Both the position numbers and the translations under genes were made by a program. Positions 57,145 through 64,000 of a stretch of DNA of 64,000 nt are shown one piece after another. The stretch spans positions 124,001-188,000 of the forward strand of contig NW_026251734.1 in assembly GCF_025024155.1 (NCBI RefSeq), in the 5' to 3' direction. This DNA comes from Gamsiella multidivaricata. Taxonomy: Eukaryota > Mortierellomycota > Mortierellomycetes > Mortierellales > Mortierellaceae. Each line of letters begins with the position of its first letter. The first letter of the stretch is position 1. The notes under the pieces are model-generated. The model worked only from the letters and a program-made list of their open reading frames with translations, was not told where the DNA came from and searched no databases.

Positions 57145-58790
57145 TCAGTTGATGGCGAGATTTTCAAGCGCTTGGGCTTCGTCTGTGGCCTCCTGGATGG
57201 TGAGGTCCGCAACAAGAAGTCGGAGCTCTGCGATCATCTTGAGGAGTCGGATCCGGCGTCCTGTCGAGGCCATGCCCATGTCCTTGAGGGTATCGTGTGT
57301 CAGGTCCAGGAGCACGTCTCCTGTGATATCATGGTCTACACAGGCGGACCAAATTATGGACGACGGGATTAGTTTGTTGGCGTGGGGCGGTACATTGTTA
57401 TTTTGCGACAAAATGAACAGATGAAGATGTGGGGGTGTTCCTTGTTACCTTTGAAGGATTGGACAGCATCCTCGTACCCGTTGTTGATCAGCCATTGACC
57501 AGTAGTCTCGACGGACCACTTATAGACATGGCCATCAAGTCCCTTCAGCACTACAAGAGATGGGTGGGTGGCAAAGTTATTCCTATCAGTATACGAAGAA
57601 ATGTGTCTTTTGTGGGGGGATAAATTCATGCACACATGTTCGAGAAAAGTGGGAAAAACGTACGGTCGGTGCCGTTCGACATTGGGAACTTTGCACGGAC
57701 GGCTTTGGCGTAGCTCAGTCGCTGGAAGTTCTGTGCCATTGTCGGTGCTAATTTCCAGTTATAAAAAAAAAAAAAAAAAAAAAAAGGAACATGGTACGAT
57801 GGGCTAAGTACTCTTTAAGGTTGCATCCACAGTTCCTTTTTTCATGCAATCAAGGGTTATAAAGTACAGTACTTACTGATGAGATTCTTTTCAGCAGAGA
57901 CCCAAGACGATGCGCCTGGTGGGAGGTCTGCCATAGCATCTGTCAAAAGCGGATGTTAAAGTAGATAAAAAAGAGTCGGATGTTAGGGTGGACACAGTAT
58001 CTTCAAGCTTTGACGCCTGGTATCCAGCAGAATAAAATAACCCCATGCATGCTATGCTATGTGGTGATGGCGTTTACCATGCTCGCCGTGTCGATCCATG
58101 CCACGGGCGCAGATAAAAAGACTGATGTCGCGAAGGATCTCGAGCATGTCGCAGTCCGTGTACTCGCCGTCGAAGATGCTAGTGTTCAGCCTTGGATCTG
58201 TTGGGGGAGGGGGGAGGGTGTTCAATCGTACAGTAAAGTTGGAACGAAGACAAAATCTTGTTTAGTCTTGCTGCACAGCATTTTTGTTTCACAAGCGCGT
58301 TCGCCTCGTCAAAAAAAAAAAATCCAGGGTCAAGGTACCTGATTGGTCGAAAGAATCGCGTTGATTCAGAATACTCGGTCGACGACTGTTGGGACGACTA
58401 CTGAAGCTTCCAGTGTTGGAAATGACCTGCAAGCGAAGCGTGCTCTTGCGTTCCTTGACTAGGTCCGAATTGACGAGGTCCTCGAATTCTTCATTTCCAC
58501 TGATGGTGCAGAGGTCCCCGTCGAGGTCTGCATACTTGACTGTGAAATCGTTATCGAGCTGGAACGTATTCTGGAGCTAGCGCGTATTAAAAATAAGAGA
58601 GGATGAACATGAATACTGAATGGTTTTGAAGAGCGTGCTGTGGGAGGGAGAAGAAAAGACGGCCAGAAGGAAAGTAAGAAGATGAGGGGTTGTTTACCTT
58701 GTCTTTGAGGTCCTGGTAGTGGATTTGCTCGATGTTGATGGAGAGTCGACGGCAATCGTCGCGATGCCATGCCTTTACTGTCGCGGCCAT
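57145..58790 (-). CDS. PB1 and SAM domain adaptor protein
   Basis: Seven exons: 58790-58698, 58576-58339, 58197-58078, 57939-57877, 57747-57664, 57550-57449 and 57335-57145; 296 residues. Residues 1-75 form a PB1-like domain (MAATVKAWHRDDCRRLSI, then FTVKYADLDGDLCTISGNEE with an OPCA-type acidic loop, ending LRLQV). A Ser/Arg-rich linker and a middle region (YTDCDMLEILRDISLFICAR) follow. The C-terminal part is a SAM domain: VYKWSVETTGQWLINNGYED, then DITGDVLLDLTHDTLKDMGM and GRRIRLLKMI. PB1 and SAM modules both self-associate, so this is likely a signalling scaffold, comparable in principle to fungal Ste50/Ste11 adaptors. The exact partner is unknown. Confidence 0.8.
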
Positions 58791-60392
58791 GGTTAAATAT
58801 CCTTGGAGGTTATGAAAGTGATAAACAGATGAGGCGTGAAAAAAAAGAAAATAAAAACGGCGTGCGGTATGCGCTTTGAAGGTTTTGTTGAGTGTTAAAA
58901 AGGAAGAATGCGTGGGGATAGGGTCGTCAATACTGCGTCGGTAGGGGGAAGCAAGGTGAGCGAGGTCTCGGGAGGGAAGTGTGATAGGATAGGATCAGAA
59001 CGTTAACGGGGAGGAGGAGAAGAAGAAGAATAGGGAGAAGAAGAACGAGGAGTGCTTAGAACGATTGGGCAGGTGAATGGGGAAGGGAAGGAAGCGAATG
59101 AGAAGGGATTAGGGGGAGGAAAGAGAGAGGGAGGGGAGGGGGTGGATGGAGAATGGATGGAGAAAAGGAAGACGCGGTCTTTCAGATATAGTCAAAGCAA
59201 GGATGGTTTTTATTTGTTTCAGCCGCAAGAGCAAGTAAGCAACACACTATAACCAGACCTCAATGGTATTGTATCCGATTTCACTCTCCTGTTGTATTGT
59301 GTACATACTTGTGTACATTACAGTATTCATGGTCAATAGGTGATGATCCATGGTCCATGGTCCATGGTCCACTCGACTAAGCACAGGGCAATCAATATCC
59401 TCGAGTAGATCATGTCACGATGCACAGGGGGTAGAAGAAAGACATGTATTTTATTATTATTATTATCACTTCATTATCATTATATTGCTGTCATTTTATG
59501 GCGGGGAACACGCGGCATGCGCACACACACACATGTACACATGCAGTCTGCATCTTTGTCAAACACCATCTAAACCCAAATGCGAGGTCAACTTTAAAAG
59601 CACTGGGGCAAATGAATTGTTATTCATCGGGCGACGACATTGTACGAAAAGGGGCGAGGAGAGGGGGGAATTGTAAAAATACGACTCGATGCTAAAGATC
59701 GTCAGCAGGTCAGACAGGATGACCCGCGCTCTACTATCGCATGCCATGCCCATCTGTTTTTTTATTTTCTGAGCGTTGAAATGTGGTGGTCAAGGCCATG
59801 TTTAATAATCAAGGGCTCGTGTCATGCTAGGGTACGGATGACCAACACCCGAGGCTAGCGCTATGGACAACACACAGTGCAAGGGGGACTAGAGCAATCA
59901 TAATCATCTTTGTCAGCTTATCGGAGAGAGGGGTAACTAAAGCTCTACGAGAGACAAAAAACGGCCAAGACGAGGATGAAGCCGCGAGACCCTGGCGACT
60001 GGCATTCACGCGTGCCTTTGTTTAATTTAATAACGACTGGCATGCATACAGACAGATCGTGGCAGTTTATGGCTAGAACCACAGGTGACCAGGGTCCATC
60101 TGCCATCTTTTCCCTTCAGGAGTAGAAGTAACGTGGCCCACTTGACATGACCCGAGATATTGTCGACTTTTGAAACGGTCAATCAGCGTCATTCGTCGGA
60201 TGGCATTTGTATTCCAGGGGATACCATTGGACGGTTCATGACCCCCATCAATAGCACAACGACAAGTATCCGTCCGCACATGCGACAGTTGTGTGTGTTT
60301 TTTTATAAGTCCTCAATATACTCCCGCGTATGTGTTTATTCATAAGTTCACACTGAAATAGGTTCTAGATATAGCCGGGTGTAATAAGTTTG
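58791..60392. other. Intergenic 1.6 kb with simple repeats
   Basis: Purine-rich on the plus strand at 59000-59170, i.e. CT-rich on the PB1-SAM gene strand, consistent with its promoter. It has a self-complementary CCATGGT unit repeated three times (59349-59370), a TTA repeat at 59451-59465 and a CA run at 59522-59532. No convincing gene. Confidence 0.45.
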
Positions 60393-61044
60393 TTACGAAC
60401 CGTCATTGTAACGGACCCTGTTAAGGGCGACCAAGTACTCTTTCTCAGCCTTTGGTGCCTTGGATTCGTGGTATCCCAATGGACCGGTGTCACAGTCTGC
60501 GCAGGAGAGGAACTGAGTGCCATTAGGCAACATCTTGCTGAATCCAATATTCTCGAACGCCATCATATCTGTGACTCTCCAGAAAGACTGAAGTTCGTCG
60601 CCTGAACTTGCTGTTGCTGTTACCGATGCTGATGATTCGCTTTTCTCCGTGTTCTCCTCGTTGGTCTTCGTAGTCTCTTCTACAGCACCTTCCTTCTTTT
60701 CAGAAGCCAGGGCTTGGTCAATAGTGGAGATGGTCGCACCAGCCAGGGGTAATTTTGGCAGCATCAACTGTGGGTTAAGAAATGGAAGGAGTGAGTAGGA
60801 AGCAATTGTCTGCGTATAATAAGCATTGCTGCCCGCCAATCTCGGTTGGCGTACGAGTCCGCACCTTGCTCTTTTCCCTTTGGACCAAAGTTGCCGCGGA
60901 AGCGAGGAGGATTTTGCAGCGACAGCTCTCCTGAGGACAATAGATGTCGAACTGGTTGACACTCTTCTCGGAATGAGACCCAATGAGGTCCTGTTCCTGG
61001 AACTCTGTGTAGGCTTTTCCTGGATTCCTTACTGCTGCCGCCAT
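60393..61044 (-). CDS. DSS4: RABIF/MSS4/DSS4 Rab chaperone
   Basis: Exons 61044-60865 and 60767-60393; 184 residues. The first zinc-ligand pair lies in DIYCPQESCRCKIL, the second in LSCADCDTGPLGYH. FWRVTDMMAFENIGFSKML is the characteristic Rab-binding signature of MSS4. The C-terminus YLVALNRVRYN is also typical. MSS4/DSS4 binds nucleotide-free Rab GTPases of the secretory pathway and stabilises them. A Glu/Lys/Thr-rich insert (about residues 75-115) between the zinc pairs makes the protein longer than the roughly 123-residue human one. Shares a 247-bp promoter with ribokinase. Confidence 0.92.
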
Positions 61045-61291
61045 CGAGTAGTACTATTAGGGAATTGAACTGCAAAAAGAAAGGATGATGTCAAGGGGAG
61101 AGTTTCGGGGGAGTGGTTGATGGCCCCACTGTGTGACACGTTTATGATTGGTCAATTGATATCCCAGTTGCGACTTGAATGTGGAGACGAGGGCGTCAGA
61201 GTGAACGTGTGAAGTATAGCTTTTCCTTCTCCTTCTCTTTTTCATCTCCACCAAGCACCTTTCTCTCTTTCAAGCCAAAGAATCGAACAGC
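61045..61291. promoter_or_regulatory. Bidirectional promoter, RABIF and ribokinase
   Basis: A 247-bp head-to-head spacer. It is CT-rich just before the ribokinase start (61220-61270) and lacks an obvious TATA box. Confidence 0.5.
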
Positions 61292-62982
61292 ATGGATCTG
61301 ACCAAGCCAAAAGTACTCGTCTACGGATCCATCAACATCGGCAAGTCTTCATGAGAACAAAACCATTCATGTAGAGCACAGCTCCCTCCACAACCTTACA
61401 CCGCCAAAAGCTGATCACCTCTTTTTCTCAATAAACCCAAACCAAATCCCACGCATCCCACAGATGATTTCTACGTCGTGCCGCATATCGTTCGATCTGG
61501 TGAGGTAATAAAAGGCGTCCTTTTATCTGCTCGCCAAAGAACCATAGATGACTTGTTTGACTCTTCTGCATAATTCTCCCACGCATAACACCCGTCCAAT
61601 TATCCTCTTCCTTTTTTTAGACGATCTCTTCCAGCTCTTACAGCGTGAGCGCCGGAGGCAAAGGTATTTTCATTTAAATTGATGTAACATCCAGAATACT
61701 GATGTTCTCTCGCATTCCGACCTGCGCTGATCTGAGACTTTACACCGCTTCCCGCCTTTTTGCAAAGGCGCAAATCAATCTGTGGCTCTGGGAAGGGCCG
61801 GTGCGAATGTGTACCATGCAGGAAAGATCGGAAGTGATGGTAAATGGGTCATGAAGATTATGCAGGAAGCTGGAGTCGATACATCGTATATCAAAGTCTC
61901 TGAGAAGGAGGTAATGGCATAAAAATAAATGACCAAAGTATCTGCAAAGTGGGAGGATACTCTGTTGCGGATCGATAATTAATGTGTCTTTATGTACACC
62001 TTTTTGTCCGCACTGGGGGGATCTCGTTTTGTTAGGCAACAGGAAGGGCCATTATTCAACTGAGCGAAGAATCGCGCGACAACTCGATTGTATTGTTTCC
62101 AGGAGCGAACAAAACTATGACCTTGGAGGAAGCACGCCATGTGCTGTCGAACTTTGGAGAGGGTGACTGGATCTTGATGCAGAACGAGATGAGCAGCGGA
62201 GGCGAGATCATGCACGCGGCCAAGGAACGAGGCATGACGGTTTGTTTTAACCCGTCGCCCTTTACCAAGGAGCTTCCTAGAGAGTATCCGATGCACCTTG
62301 TTGATTACTTGATAATCAATGACATTGAAGCAAAGGAGTTGTATGCGTATTTGACGGAGCGCAAGGGCGGTGATGCGGATTCGGTCACGTCCTCGTCTGA
62401 TATTGCAGCACCAGAGAGTTTTCCAGTGCTGGAGAAAGCGTATGGCGAGATTAGTGGGATTGTTATTACGCTTGGAGGAGATGGGCTGGTTGCACGATTC
62501 CGTATCAAGGAGGAAGACGAAAAGTTGAAAGAGTTTCGAAAGAGTGTTGTTAAGGGCGAGGTCGTCAACACCACAGGAGTATGTGATCGTACGCGAAGAA
62601 AGAATTTTGTCTGATCCGAAGTACGCTCCATGCACTAACACAACTCGTCATCTCTATTCTGTTTGTATGACACAACTAGGCTGGAGATTCTTTCACTGTA
62701 AGTTTTTGGTGTTACCGATACCCGCGTAACAACGGAGGCAACAACGCGCGTGAATGACATCTAACACTTCTCTCTCGATGCAAATAGGGGTATTTTATCG
62801 CGAATCTCCTCCGTAATCAAGAGGCAGGCAAGCGCTTTAGCGAGGAACAGCTCCAGGCAGCGTTGGAAGAGGCAAGCCATGCGGCGTCCTTGGCAGTCGG
62901 CAAGGAGGGTGCCATGGATTCGATTCCCATCAAAGATCACGTTGACGAACACATCAGGAAGAGGAAGGAGTCGCTGGACTAG
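61292..62982 (+). CDS. RBK1: Ribokinase (PfkB family)
   Basis: Seven exons: 61292-61340, 61464-61504, 61621-61663, 61768-61910, 62036-62578, 62680-62697 and 62788-62982; 343 residues. KVLVYGSINIDDFYVVPHIV starts the fold. YSVSAGGKGANQSVALGRAG is PfkB signature 1 with the Gly-Gly substrate loop. GRAIIQLSEESRDNSIVLFPGAN and VCFNPSPF follow. NTTGAGDSFTGYFIANLL is signature 2, with the catalytic Asp and anion hole. The enzyme phosphorylates D-ribose in the cytosol. Intron 1 uses a GC donor (GCAAGT at 61341), and the anion-hole residues AGDSFT lie on an 18-nt micro-exon. Confidence 0.93.
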
Positions 62983-63088
62983 CGCGTCGACAGTACTCTG
63001 CTCATTGGCAAAAGAGACATGGCCATGGAAGTAGTTGATTTGTCTAAGACACGATTTATTTCATAAATAAAATGCTGTCGACAGTTAT

Positions 63089-64000
63089 TCAATTACGATT
63101 TGAACGTTTCACGCCGAGCAAGCTCTGACCATTCTTAATCTTCTGCAATGCCTCCAGTACTGAAACTGAGGGACATCCTGCAGGAGCAAAGTGAATGACA
63201 AAGTCACCTTCCCGGTATTGCTTGGGGAAGGTGTTCATAGTACGGTCGTCCTTATCGAACAAATAAACCTATAGATATCAAATGAATATAAACTTAGTCA
63301 GTATGCAGAGCAGATACCATAATTTTCATATTTATCCTGTTGAACATTGCAGAGTGCTTACCCCAGAAGCCCACTTGGGATCCAGCATGGCCTCCCAGAT
63401 AGCCGCCTGCTCATAGCTAGACTTGCGGTACCAGTCCTTCCGGGTCTGAACCTCATTGAGGAACTGGCGACTCCAGTTTGTATTCTTGATCAACATGACT
63501 CCAGCATTCAGCATCTTGTCCTTGACAGGCCTGGCAACGATCAGGCTGATCTCCTTGCCCACACTGGCCTCCTCCGCGCGTTGAATGATCTCACGCAGAT
63601 CTTTGCCCATATCTGCGATGACAGCGTCCATGTCCATCCAGAAGAGCCATTCGTAATGTGGAAGGACCTTCTGGATAGCCGCAATCTTTCCCCAAACCAG
63701 TCGACGACCTGTATAATCTTCCTGTGCGAATTCTGCAGCACGGGCCACAAAGTCGTAGCCATGCTTGGCGGCATAGTCGCGCTTGTTCGCGGCAGAGGGG
63801 AGAGACGCCTCGGCCATGCACATATCAACATAAATATAGGACGAGGTCAGGAGTGCAATGTTCTTCTTTCGGCTAGTATCCGCAGCACATGGTGCTGTTG
63901 GTTGGATGACCAGCTTCTGAACAATAGGCGTCCAATCCTCGAGCTGGTAGACCGGGCCGATGGCCTGCGATGCGGTCTGAAGTTCATCAATGTCGCTTGC
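63089..64000 (-). CDS. GT34 family galactosyl/mannosyltransferase (5' end cut by window)
   Basis: Exons 64000-63362 and 63268-63089; the frame is open to the right edge, so the N-terminus (signal anchor) is missing. The visible part has NIALLTSSYIYVDMCMAEAS, NKRDYAAKHGYDFVARAAEF, WGKIAAIQKVLPHYEWLFWM directly followed by DMDAVI, LNAGVMLIKNTNWSRQFLNE and FVIHFAPAGCP. The DxD motif and this order match GMA12/MNN10 transferases, Golgi type II membrane enzymes of fungal wall mannan or galactomannan synthesis. The precise donor and linkage cannot be told. Confidence 0.92.

Overview
This is a stretch of eukaryotic nuclear DNA from a fungus. Most genes are broken by several short (about 45-150 nt) GT-AG introns with strong GTAAGT-like donors. 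The gene set includes PSO2, EAF7, AFG1, ORM, ALG9, a Kre9-like GPI protein, a GT34 mannosyl/galactosyltransferase and the NuA4 subunit. A FUS/TAF15-type FET protein, an ANP32 homologue, GTPBP1 and PSMG1 are genes more familiar from animals and early-diverging fungi. With the many A/T homopolymer runs, this fits an early-diverging fungus, and I infer a Mortierella-like (Mortierellomycotina) genome. The order is inferred from gene content and style, not proven. No virus, plasmid, CRISPR array, rRNA or convincing tRNA is seen.

Layout. 0-6.1 kb: partial A20/AN1 zinc-finger gene (-), DNA crosslink repair nuclease PSO2 (+), NuA4 subunit EAF7 (+). 6.8-7.5 kb: relic of a two-thioredoxin-domain protein disulfide isomerase. 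7.9-12.7 kb: FET RNA-binding protein (-) sharing a 270-bp promoter with complex I subunit NDUFA9 (+). 13-17 kb: a small disordered protein and ANP32 (+). 17.5-19.5 kb: membrane-anchored alginate-lyase-fold enzyme (-). 19.9-24.3 kb: polyglutamine protein and mitochondrial AFG1 ATPase (+). 24.5-28.7 kb: secreted M13 metallopeptidase (-) with a decayed tandem copy at its 3' side. 29.5-30.1 kb: Kre9-like GPI wall protein (-). 30.1-34.2 kb: gene-poor region with decayed coding traces and short repeats. 34.2-36 kb: lysine-rich uncharacterised protein and a small secreted protein (+). 36.1-38.7 kb: crotonase-fold protein with an array of Cys-Pro motifs (-). 39.5-51.3 kb: ORMDL (+), ribosomal uS8, glucosamine-6-phosphate deaminase, an orphan ORF, proteasome assembly chaperone PSMG1, GTPase GTPBP1 (all -). 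52.4-56.8 kb: cupin and ALG9 (+). 57.1-64 kb: PB1-SAM adaptor (-), RABIF/MSS4 (-), ribokinase (+), GT34 glycosyltransferase (-, partial).

The genes are mainly independent housekeeping units, as expected for a fungal chromosome. Themes that recur are cell surface and secretion (M13 peptidase, GPI protein, small secreted protein, alginate-lyase-like enzyme, ALG9, GT34, hexosamine deaminase, RABIF) and mitochondria (NDUFA9, AFG1). The most unusual item is the 738-residue crotonase-like protein ending in exact 40-residue repeats, each carrying a CP-F-L motif that resembles heme-regulatory motifs. Exon coordinates in the entries were derived by hand from splice consensus plus reading-frame continuity; every complete model totals a multiple of three.
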